A stretch of 64,000 nt of DNA from Doryteuthis pealeii (taxonomy: Eukaryota; Mollusca; Cephalopoda; Myopsida; Loliginidae). A program made the translations under genes and the position numbers. Where the stretch lies: NCBI GenBank assembly GCA_023376005.1, contig CM042143.1:85951189-86015188 (forward strand), read 5' to 3'. Below are positions 55,150 to 64,000 of the stretch, in pieces. The notes below the pieces were generated by a model, which did no database searches, had not been told where the DNA came from, and worked only from the letters and a program-made list of their open reading frames with translations. Each line of letters begins with the position of its first letter. Position 1 is the stretch's first letter.

Positions 55150-55265
55150 TTCATTTCTATTTGTGCCGTCTGTCTGATACTTTTAAGGAGTTTTAGAAAT
55201 TTATTTAAATTTCTAAAAACCTTTTAAGTTTTGGTCGAAATAAATTTATTACAGAATGACGATTT
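55150..55265 (+). ncRNA. Broken hammerhead, right arm
   Basis: Same unit with the core deleted: CTGATGA and the start of stem II have become CTGATAC. The GAA, stem III and stem I return are intact. Confidence 0.55.
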
Positions 55266-55301
55266 TTTTAGTTTTTCCTTCCTTTCAATGGTAAATATAT
55301 G

Positions 55302-55302
<1 letters not shown>

Positions 55303-55348
<46 letters not shown>
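55303..55348. repeat. (TA)n(GT)n microsatellite
   Basis: Compound dinucleotide run. Confidence 0.9.
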
Positions 55349-55349
<1 letters not shown>

Positions 55350-55359
55350 GATAGTGTAG

Positions 55360-55740
55360 ACACGGTTTCTCTTGTTTTGATGATTACATATGTGAGAAAC
55401 TGACAATCACCAACTGCCTGTTGTCTTTGTATCTGTGCTATTCTAACTTCTCTACAGTCTTTACTCTTCTCTGTTCAATTTCATTCTTCTAATTTGTTGT
55501 GGCTGAATTTATCAAATACAACATTGAAAATCCCCCCCAAAAAGTTTATTACTTTTTGTACAGGAATATAAATAACCGAGTCAACGCACATTCTCCAACA
55601 GTATTTCTAGCTACTCGACTAGTAGTGACTCGACTACGAATACGAAACTCGACTACAAATAACCTCGCGTATTCGTATCTTTATGTGTTGCGTTGGACGA
55701 GTCTATCTTGAAGGAGGAATATCTTCTCTTACAACACAAT
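55360..55740. other. Unassigned
   Basis: 'ctcgacta' recurs a few times at 55615-55660; nothing else. Confidence 0.3.
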
Positions 55741-55744
55741 TACT

Positions 55745-56352
55745 CTTTCTTTCCAGCATATTCTCTGTTCCAGCCCTGTATCCAGAATACACAGACTGCA
55801 CCACTGCAGAGGGTAAGACCCTCAATGGGGCCACCTGTTGGCCGTGTGTGATGACCCTTGATGCTTAAGGATGGAACCCTGGTGGCTGAGCAGTCTATGA
55901 CATGTAACACTCCACTTTGGTTCTTATTAAGGCTAGACATGCGGTCGGAGAGGCCCCCTCCGATCAATCGACTGGTCATATCGTCCTAGCTCGTATATGA
56001 TTGTCCCAATCCTTTTACCGTTATGGTAAGCCCCAACCCTTTTTATCAGATATGTGCTAGAAGGCTATGGCTGAGGGTCTTATTGTCTTGGGTATGTTAA
56101 ACTCTATCTGATGGTAAAGTTTCAATTCTGAATCTCTGGGGAATATGGACTACCCCTTCATCACCATTACTCCCAGGTCCACTTTAACCCTGATTGGTAG
56201 GTCCTGTTAGGGTCATATCTATGGGTTAAATAGAAAAAATGAGTTGTAAAAATATGTTAAAAAATTGAGTACCCGTCAATAATGAATAAAACAAAATGTC
56301 CTCGGCATAAAATGACCTAATGGGTTGACATGCCGTAAAATCCAACCAACTA
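55745..56352 (-). repeat. Repeat V copy 12 (full)
   Basis: About 610 bp on the minus strand, with every V block from 'gcagagggtaagaccctca' to 'gttgacatgccgtaaaatcc'. Confidence 0.8.
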
Positions 56353-56508
56353 ACTTTCTTTTGTTTAGTTCGTTTTTTTCGAATGGTTTAAAAGGATTTC
56401 AGTCGACCGATGTTTCTGCGTTCTTAACTTCCTAATACAACTGATACCGTCATAACCAGAGCCCATAAACAAGCAGAAGTGTCGACATGCTAGGTAGATT
56501 AATAAAAA

Positions 56509-57018
56509 CTAGGAGGATCTGTGGATATACGACAGTATGATATCTTAATTATTAAAATCTTTGATATGTTTACTTAAGAGCTATTGCTAAATAGTTTAAC
56601 CTGTAAAAACTATAATAATCTTGATTTAACCTCTCTCTCTTACTCTTTTTTTCTTTCTTTTTCTTTTCATGTTTTCCTTATGTCCGATTGAGACAGATTA
56701 GCGGTATTGTTTTCTCGTGCTAACCTCCTCTCTCTATCTTTCTTCCTCTCTCTTTCTTTCTTTCTTATATTTTTTCAGTATCGCATGTCTATTTTCTTCC
56801 CTTTCTTTCTTTATTATAAAAATGGAATGGTCCATTATTTAGCTGAGGCGACGACACTCATAAGAAACAAGAATTCAGTTGATAAGCGACACCAGATAAT
56901 CAGGATTTACATTTTTGCATTTCATCTTGGACAATTTCGATGGTCTCATTTTTAACCAGAGGGTGTTGCAAGATGATAACGGTCGTGCAATTAAGGAACA
57001 CGAGTATTAATGTATAGA
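56509..57018 (-). mobile_element. Helitron family 1, both ends present
   Basis: CTAG at 56509-56512 after an A; other end reads TCTATACATTAATACTCG after A on the minus strand. 510 bp. One change in the hairpin. CT-rich centre shortened. Confidence 0.8.
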
Positions 57019-57470
57019 TGGCGACGTCCAAAAGGGAATCTGATTATTTTAATATCGACATTTTTTTTCTTCCTTTTGATTATTATTCTTTTCTCTCAAA
57101 AAATATTCAGTTTTTCTTTCTTTCTTTTTTTTTAAAAACTTTTTTATTTCTCTCTTTCATCTTTTTTTTTTTTTTTTCTCTTCTTTTACGTTCTTCTTAG
57201 CTGTTTCTCTTCTTTCTTTCTTTTAGCCCCTCACGAACGCCCTACACACACACACCCACGCCATCCCTGCATCATCCTTAAAACAATAATTCTCATCAAT
57301 TCCTCCTCCTCCTCCTCCTCCTCCTCTCACCCCTCGCGGAGTTTAGAAGCGGGAATTGCTTCGGTAATTCGTTTATACACGCCAGCAGCTCTTTAATCTA
57401 CGGCCAGAGCTAAAATAATTCATTTAAAACTGCCCGCCGGCTTTTCGTTTTATTTCGGAAAAATAAAGTC
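57019..57470. other. T-rich unassigned stretch with (CCT)n
   Basis: Poly-pyrimidine runs and (CCT)n at 57302-57327; no gene signal. Confidence 0.5.
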
Positions 57471-57474
57471 TTAA

Positions 57475-57683
57475 GAACACACACACACACACAAACATAC
57501 ACACACAAGAACACATACACACACACTCACACACATACACACACAAAAGAAAACACACATACACTCACACTCACATACACACACAAAAGAAAACACATAC
57601 ACATATAAGAAAACACACAAGAACACACACACACACATACAAGGAAACACACAATACACACACAAGAACACACACAAAAAAGG

Positions 57684-57725
<42 letters not shown>

Positions 57726-57750
57726 AGAAAGAAAGAAAGAAAGAAAGAAG
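57475..57750. repeat. (AC)n-rich array
   Basis: CA runs broken by 'agaa' and 'tacac', ending in (GAAA)n. Cys/Val-rich reverse frames are artefacts. Confidence 0.9.
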
Positions 57751-58120
57751 CCGGCATTATGCATTTGGTGAAACAAACAATATTGAAAAATTAGTGAATG
57801 CCTAAGAAAATATTCGCGCCTTTTTCAGCAGATCGCCTCAAACCAAAAATGGCGCTTGAATTTCAAGCCTGATTCAGCACAGAAGGCCACACTAGGATTT
57901 CTACCAAAATATTAAGGGAATGAAAAATGTTTTGATTTCATCTTTGTCACAAACTTCGAGACACATCTCATAAGTGTTACTGAAAATGTCCCAGTTCTTT
58001 AATGATTTAAACATTCGTCTAACCTTTGCAAAAAGAATCGGAAAGGTTGCAAAATGGATGAAACATAGAATTACTGAAATGGACATTGTTCAACGTTTAA
58101 AAACTTGTGTTACTTATCTT
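57751..58120. other. Unassigned
   Basis: No feature recognised. Confidence 0.3.
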
Positions 58121-58124
58121 ACTT

Positions 58125-58612
58125 AAAGCCCTGTCGGGCTTTAGATTACATTGACTCCACCTCTGCAATGGGGCCACCTTTTGGCCTTGGGGTCGACCCA
58201 TGATGCTTAAGGATGCAACTCTGGTGGCTGAGGAGTCCATGATACGCGAGACTCTACTTCGGCTCTTGCTTAGGCTAGACGGTTGGTTAGTCTGATCAAT
58301 CAGCTGGTCATGCCAAGCCCTAACACCTATGTGATTTTCCCAACTCTATTACTTATATATGCCAGAAGGCGGTGACTGAGGGTCATAGTGGAATACCCCT
58401 TCATCACCATCACTCCCAGGTTCACTTTGATCCGGAGAGGTAGTACCTGTTAAGATCCTATCTAAGGGTTAAATTGAAGAAAAATGAGTTTTAAAATGTG
58501 TTGAAAAAATTGAGGTTAAGAAAAGGAATACCCATTAAGAAAAAATAGAGCAAATCGTCTTCGGCATAAAATCACCCAACAAGGGTTGACATGCCGTAAA
58601 ATCCAACAAACT
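58125..58612 (-). repeat. Repeat V copy 13
   Basis: Starts 'agccctgtcgggct', ends 'gttgacatgccgtaaaatcc', with an internal deletion near 58395. Confidence 0.8.
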
Positions 58613-58734
58613 AAACCAATTATCTTACTTAACAGATAAAAGTCATGATTTTTATAAGTAAGTCTCTTGTAGGAAAAATGGATTTAATACGAAAACCCAA
58701 AATAAAGAAAACCATTATTTGTTTGAATATTGGG

Positions 58735-58800
58735 AATGAGGCTTGATTAGTTGTTTTATTTAGATTTTTCGGACTGTTGTCTTTATCTTTACTTATAACC
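58735..58800 (-). repeat. Repeat Z fragment
   Basis: 'atgaggcttgattag' and 'tttttcggactgttgtcttt'. Confidence 0.5.
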
Positions 58801-60020
58801 CGTCGGCCGCTACCGAGCTAAAGGGCTCACAGAATCTCCGAAATTGGCCGTCAAGATCGGATTTTCTGCATCAACCAAGGATTGCAGGGTCTCTTATATT
58901 TGCGAGAAGTCTAGCCGAATGCCCCACGTTGTGCTAAGATCTCAAACGACTAGAAATCTGCTATAGAAACTGATTTCCGAGGTTAATGGCGGCCGATTGG
59001 TCACACACAAAAAAGAATAACGACTCTTTTTCTTCTTCAAAAATCAACAACACAAATAATTACTTCTCAAGGTTTGTGGGAGTGATGTGCCCATAATTAA
59101 ATACTTCTGGTCTTCTGCAAAGTATTGTGCAAAACAGTTCGTAAGTTGACTAAATTTTCAAAATGGTCTTAGCTGAAGTCTGTTACTCTCGGCCTTCAGT
59201 ATTGCGTTAATCTATTCAGCTAGCCCGGTTCTCAAGCAATCACAACTTCATCTGCACGTTTGGCCTCATCTGCCCGTTCGGCCTCGTCTGCCCGTTCGGC
59301 CTTGTCTGCCTCTCAAGCCAAAAACGTCTGAGTTAAATAATATTTCAATCGGAACAATTTTATTTCCGGCCGACATGAAGATATTAGGATTTTTTTCTGC
59401 TCCTCCTACTTCAGCAGAGTAACCGCCCCCCTCTTGTTTCAACCAGCCAATCAAATTTACTTCCGCTCACCAATCTGGGTGCCATCTCTTCCGGCCACTT
59501 GAATGTTTTTTTAATACATTCGATTTCTTTAATTTCGATTTTCAACAAGAGTTATCACCATTCTTAAGTGTTTAAGGAAACAATAAACCAAAGATTCTCT
59601 TTGCTACTTGAGTATCCTTTTAATACATTTGGTTTTCTTTTAATTTCGATTTTCATTTTCCGGTAATCTATAAAACAGGATTTATCTTTTTCCGAGCGAC
59701 TAAAGTCTGATTACATCAAAGACCTGTCTATGACCGCCGCCTCTCGCTTCTGGGAGTTCCGACCTACTTGAGATTTTACTGCTGATATGGTCAGCCCTAT
59801 CCCGGCCACATCCGCCTCGACTGCCCGGTCGAGGTCATTGCCAGATCGCCCATCTGTTTTGAATCTACGGCCGAAGTCAGCCGGCGAATTATATTTCCGT
59901 TTTTTTTTTCTTTCTTTCTTCTAATTTCAAAACCTAAATCGGTCACATACTGACCTTCTTCAAGTATTTCCATTGGGATATATTGTTCTTATTCGAAGAA
60001 CAATCTACCTCAAAGTACTA
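58801..60020. other. Unassigned, slightly GC-richer; 18-bp tandem at 59253-59310
   Basis: About three units of 'tctgcccgttcggcctcg'. The minus-strand frame at 59266-59454 ends in Gly/Arg repeats from this array. No domain recognised. Confidence 0.4.
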
Positions 60021-60022
60021 CA

Positions 60023-60064
60023 AGATACACCTGAAGAAGGCAGATCGGTCGAAACGTAGTGTAT
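60023..60064 (+). ncRNA. Hammerhead ribozyme motif 6, weak stem II
   Basis: Plus strand: stem I ATACAC (60025-60030), core CTGAAGA (60031-60037), a 13-nt stem II region that pairs poorly, GAA (60051-60053), stem III ACGT (60054-60057), cleavage A (60058), stem I return GTGTAT (60059-60064). Stem I is perfect over six pairs. Followed directly by a repeat Z copy. Confidence 0.5.
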
Positions 60065-60069
60065 ATAAC

Positions 60070-60302
60070 AACAAAGATGAAGACAACAGTCCGAAAAATC
60101 TAAATAATACAATAAATCAAGGAGAGACTAAACCATGTCAACCTCAATAGAAACTGTTAGACAGTGAATAATTTTGATGTTTCGGACTGTTGTCCTCGTC
60201 TTTATTGTGGTATGTATTAATTAACACAGCGTTTTATCCCTGGCCTTTCTCAGGTGTTCCCTGTGTATCAGAGGGTGCAGCGATCGAAACGTTGTATTTA
60301 AT
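60070..60302. repeat. Repeat Z inverted pair
   Basis: Two copies face each other: 'aagatgaagacaacagtccg' at 60075-60095 and its inverse 'cggactgttgtcctcgtctt' at 60184-60203. Confidence 0.6.
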
Positions 60303-60423
60303 ATGGTAGGTGTGACGTTCCACTTCGGAAAAAACAATCTCCCTGGTCTAGCGCTAGCGAAAAGGGATAGACTCCCTCGCTATCCGGCTGATAGCGACAA
60401 TAGGCCACTCCACCAACAACTTT
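60303..60423 (+). mobile_element. SINE family 1, 3' fragment
   Basis: 'ggtaggtgtgacgttccact' to 'ccactccaccaacaacttta'. Confidence 0.65.
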
Positions 60424-60534
60424 ATACAAAAATATGACTCCGTCTTTTTGGGGAACACTAATTTACTATTATATCGCAACTTCATTTGTTACCAAAGATG
60501 GTTCTCCGAGTTTCGATTTGTTTCTTATTATTAA

Positions 60535-60957
60535 CAAGAAGCAGCTACCCGGCGTCGCCTAGGTAGAACGGGGGGGGTCAAAATGTTAGTCTCACAGATC
60601 CATTATTACTGAATCACGAGTCCTGACAGAATGCTCCATTAAAATCTCTACGTAAAAAAAGACCTTGTGTTGATACAGCCTGGTGAGTGCGGGGGTAGAA
60701 AAAAGTTCAGACACTCTGAAAAGAAAAATAAGTGCCTCCTATTCAAAATATCAAATGCAAAAAAAATCCATGCTGTTACTATTTGAGTTTTATTTCTTAA
60801 TTATCTTCACGATTATAAATCATCTTCATTATTTTTGCCAAAAGCAAAATCTGTGATAGTGAATGTGTATATATATTTACTCTGTTGTTAATTGTTTTAT
60901 TTTCATATTTCAGCCCATACATACATAGATACATATAACTGCTCTTTATATATGTAG
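60535..60957 (-). mobile_element. Helitron family 3, inverse copy
   Basis: Hairpin CTACC/GGTAG present; terminus mutated to CTTG. The 5' end may be 'tctacatatataaagagc' read on the minus strand. Confidence 0.6.
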
Positions 60958-61017
60958 AGATAATTAAATTGAAAAATTATTAACTTAAAATCGAAATATT
61001 TTATATGTATTTTATTT

Positions 61018-61065
61018 TTTTATGAGTGCTATCACCTCAGCTCAATAATGGACCATTCCGTTATA
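61018..61065 (+). mobile_element. Helitron family 1, short fragment
   Basis: 'tcacctcagctcaataatgg' and 'accattccgttata' only. Confidence 0.6.
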
Positions 61066-61109
61066 TATAATATGAATGATTAGGATAATTATGATGAGAG
61101 TTAATATGA

Positions 61110-61410
61110 ATAATTATAATATTACAGACGGTTGTCCTCATCTTTATTGTGTATAAACACAACGTTTAGGCCACTGTAACCCGGGCTCAGTTTTAGGAGG
61201 GTTTTTTTTTTTATTTTTAATTATTCTAATTACCTTAAAATAAGTCATCTTCATCTGCGTTTGAATTCATGGGTAATCGTCTGAAGATGACTTATTTTAA
61301 GGTAATTAAAATAAATAAAGTTCTTGAAGTTACTGTGGCCTGAACGTTGTGGTTAGAGAAAATAAAGATGAGGACAACAGTCCGAAATATCAAAATTATT
61401 CATTAAATAG
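61110..61410. repeat. Repeat Z copies around a 27-bp inverted repeat
   Basis: Z sequence at 61125-61185 (minus) and 61335-61405 (plus) enclose perfect 27-bp arms at 61227-61253 and 61282-61308. Confidence 0.65.
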
Positions 61411-62190
61411 AAATATTGTGTAAATGTGTTCCTTTTTTTCGTAACGTTTTGTTTTTGTTTTGTTTTGTTTTTTTACTAGAAGGGAAATGTTTGCGGTATT
61501 CATTGCAAATGGGATTGATTTTTTTTTTTTCGTTATGGGGTGTTTAAAAGGATGGGTGAGACTCAAATGAAATGCCTTTTTAAGAATTCCTAGAATCTTC
61601 TTGCAAAAGAAATCAAGCGATAATTTTATTATATGTCAATATTCGTTCTAATTGCAAATGCGATGCAGCAAAAAAAAATCACTTTTCCCTGACGCATTTT
61701 TACTCCCCAGATTTATCATCTTCTTGTCTGTTTCGCTCGATACAAACATTCTCTGTGGTAGAGATTTTGTGTAAACTGATCAGTATTAAACTGTGTTGCA
61801 AGTTGAATCTGCTTATGAGAATTCAGACTTAGCAATTAGTTTAAATAGCAGCTTGGCTATTCTACTATGTGGCTTAGTCAAGTCTATTTCCAGGATTCTG
61901 ATTGGCTGTTTTAGTGTGGATATTTTATCCATATATACTGAACACTTGACCATGTCTGTCAGTTGCTACAGAGTGCATTCGGTTACGCTCTGTCTTTTTC
62001 TTTTTTCTGGTGACTGGATGCCAGTCACAGCCTTCCTGTAAAAGTGAGTATGATGTCATTCTACACCTGTCTGAGTAGTGACATGGAAAATTCCTGAAGA
62101 ATTGATCAAATCAAAACCGGAATCGTTCTTTCATGGTATAATACACAATTTTACAATTTAACTAGGAGTGCGTTTAGTATAAATTTTAGC
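61411..62190. other. Unassigned
   Basis: No feature recognised; an 82-codon frame at 61793-62041 has hydrophobic stretches but no identifiable family. Confidence 0.25.
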
Positions 62191-62194
62191 GTTG

Positions 62195-62345
62195 TTGCGA
62201 ATGGAATTGGCCAAATGAGTTCAAATATTGGACGAGGCTGTTTGCGTTTCACTTCGCGCTAATGTCCTTAGAAAAGGAATGAATCCGTCTATTCTAACAC
62301 CCCACCTGTTAAATTGTCGGTCAGGCTGAGTTCTTTAGCCTTGGT
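62195..62345 (+). mobile_element. SINE family 2, partial
   Basis: 'gagttcaaatattggacgag' (mutated B box), 'gtttcacttcgcgctaatg' and 'tttagccttggtttgg'. A further fragment, 'caaccagtctaggagaagga', is at 62720-62739. Confidence 0.65.
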
Positions 62346-63027
62346 TTGGATTATCTTATTAGTATAAGATGTATCCCAAATTCCCACTCATATTTATGAA
62401 CTTTCCAACATCAGCAGGCATTTCCGATAAAAATTGGCCAATGAGAAGCGATATAGAACGCATTTAAGATCGTTGGTATTTGTCCTGAAATCAATTGCAA
62501 ATTTAACTTTCTGCGATCAAGACCTACAGAGGTGAATTTCAAGAGATAATACAGACTTTCTACCTCAAGGAGTATCTACTGAAACTACACTCTTTTCTAC
62601 CGTGGATTTCAAGGAACACTACAAGTATTAACCAACTGAACCCAAACTCAATACCGATTTTGATTTACCAATAGAAGAACTAAATGCCGAAAATGGTGAC
62701 CGGATTCTTAATTTTAAGGCAACCAGTCTAGGAGAAGGAAAATTCTGAATTCAAACCAGCTCTTCTGCACTTAGCAAATTGAACGTGTGTCGTATTCTGC
62801 TCGTGGCGAAGGGGTTGGGTAAATACACAATTCAACTGAAAGGTAGTGTAAAGTCTTGGAGAGTCAGGGTAAACAATGATGTTATGGTTTTATTTGAATA
62901 TAAAAATGTTAGCACAAGATCTAGGACATTTGCGTCAACAGCCTTAATGCACAATTTAACTCAAAGGAGTCGTAAAGACATAAAACGACAGAGAATGTAC
63001 TTTATGTTAAATTGAGTGTGTCAGTGC
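62346..63027. other. Unassigned
   Basis: A 78-codon frame (62779-63015) overlaps the end of this stretch; no domain recognised. Confidence 0.25.
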
Positions 63028-63951
63028 ACTGTTGAATTGCACAACAATAACTAAATAAGCATAACTGAATTTGTCCACAAAGCAATTGGTATTTATAGTA
63101 CTCGGGAATATTCCATACTTGGATCTGGGTGATCCCATTCCTTGAGTCCGTATTGGCTGGTGGTCTCACTATGGATATGGTGCTAGATAAATATCCACCA
63201 TTCTGCATTATTGTAACACTATGCTCTCTCTCCTCGTCGGAATGGAGAGATGTATTAAAACACTTGTTTACTTTACCCTCTCCTTGTCAGAATGGCTGAG
63301 ATGATGACATGTCAACACTTCATTACGTCTTGCACTCATTTCCGAATGGAGAAATGATGTGTCCATATTGCTTAACGTCACGGCTCTTCTTTTCACTGAA
63401 TGAATAAAGAAATATTCAATAGATTTATCTCTGTACCGGTACTACATCGGAGAGGGTGAAATCCTTGTTGCTGGGCAGCTGTTCAGTTGACTGGCAGTTC
63501 TATGATGTTTGAGGTATAGACGCCAGCCTGGAGGTGCTGAGGGATATCTTGCCTTGTGCCATTTGGAGTTTTAATAATAACACAGGACCACTTCTTTTCA
63601 CTCATGAGTATTTTATTTCCCCCAATTACAACTGTCGAGAGGGATAAATTTCATGTCTTACTCCGTTAACGCATTCTTCCAGACTCAATGTACACTTTGA
63701 CCTCTCACCCCTCTTTTATTCCCTTCACCACGTAACATTCGCTCGTCCAATCAAACCACGCCATGTGTCCATGCCAAATCATCACTTAAACTTTTCCGTT
63801 CTAATCCACACATCAGGCCCCTCTCACGCTCCACGTCACCCTATTATGTAACATTATGCTTGTAGCAATGCAGATTCTGTATTTGAATTACAGGTTGCTT
63901 GCTGTCTTGTCTGCCAATTCGACAAACCCTGCTGCAACGTATTGCTTCTAC
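63028..63951. mobile_element. MITE M3, copy split by an LTR-like insertion
   Basis: Left part 63028-63211 and right part 63854-63951 together align with 42776-43043. The right inverted end GTATTGCTTCTAC is kept; the left end is lost. Confidence 0.75.
63212..63853 (+). mobile_element. Solo-LTR-like insertion, copy 2, with TSD and empty site
   Basis: 642 bp starting TGTAACAC and ending TATGTAACA (TG...CA). The 4 bases TTAT occur on both sides (63208-63211 and 63854-63857), and the uninterrupted MITE at 42728-43043 has only one. Contains AATAAA. Inverse relative at 25178-25813. No internal coding region in the window. Confidence 0.8.
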
Positions 63952-64000
63952 ACTTTAATGACTCAATAATTATGCCATGAATCTATACAAATTCTGAAAA

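Larger units (their letters stand above)
54846..55285. repeat. Head-to-head inverted pair of hammerhead units
   Basis: Arms about 54846-54992 and 55136-55285, each about 150 bp, sharing 'ccgtctgtctgat', 'ttagaaatttatttaaattt' and 'ttacagaatgacg'. The left arm carries an intact hammerhead fold, the right arm a broken one. Confidence 0.8.

Noticed and set aside
57471..57776. Cys/Val-rich 101-codon reverse frame
   Set aside because: Pure translation of a CA/GT array.
62085..62125. CTGAAGA with downstream AAAACCGG
   Set aside because: GAA is missing and stem II cannot form with proper spacing.

Overview
This window looks like intergenic or intronic DNA from a repeat-rich invertebrate genome. 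A cephalopod mollusc, probably an octopus, fits best. That placement is inferred from the abundance of tRNA-derived SINEs with mollusc-like heads, the dense TA/CT/CA/GATA microsatellites and the mix of RTE-like LINEs, mariners, Helitrons and hammerhead-bearing repeats; no gene pins the species. I find no convincing host protein-coding gene, no rRNA and no free-standing tRNA gene. Nearly all open frames are short and lie in microsatellites or decayed transposons. The only recognisable protein fragments come from transposable elements: a DD41D mariner transposase at about 5.8-6.7 kb, a second mariner tail at about 7.1-7.4 kb, a mariner N-terminus at about 24.9-25.1 kb, and LINE pieces at about 1.5, 13.9, 20.2, 21.7, 33.4-34.4 and 40.6-40.9 kb.

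The backbone is a patchwork of interspersed families. Helitron family 1 (about 15 copies) starts with TC, carries a CT/GA microsatellite in its middle, and ends with a CTGTGG/CCACAG hairpin followed by CTAG; intact copies sit between A and T. Helitron family 2 (13.5, 44.6-45.5 and 50.8-51.6 kb) ends with a GC-rich hairpin and CTAG; two copies carry an extra segment (repeat U) that also occurs alone at 16.3 and 22.2 kb. Helitron family 3 (43.4, 49.7-50.15, 50.6-50.76 and 60.5-60.96 kb) ends with a CTACCC-type hairpin and CTAG. Three tRNA-derived SINE families add about two dozen insertions. A long unclassified family (repeat V) has 13 copies. MITEs of several kinds are present, including one hAT-type with a perfect 8-bp target duplication, one with perfect 69-bp inverted arms, and one that has received a solo-LTR-like insertion whose empty site is also in the window.

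The most interesting signal is a set of short dispersed repeats that fold as type I hammerhead ribozymes: CUGANGA, stem II, GAA, a short palindromic stem III, the cleavage position, then a stem I strand complementary to the bases just before CUGANGA. Near-complete examples lie at 17.46, 29.83, 35.53, 49.49, 54.87 and 60.02 kb, with broken relatives at 29.98, 39.05, 45.69, 47.48 and 55.15 kb. They differ in sequence yet keep the fold, which points to several families of Penelope-like elements or animal retrozymes. Nested insertions give a relative chronology: SINEs and a LINE inside Helitrons, a LINE inside repeat W, a SINE inside a V-V composite, and an LTR inside a MITE.
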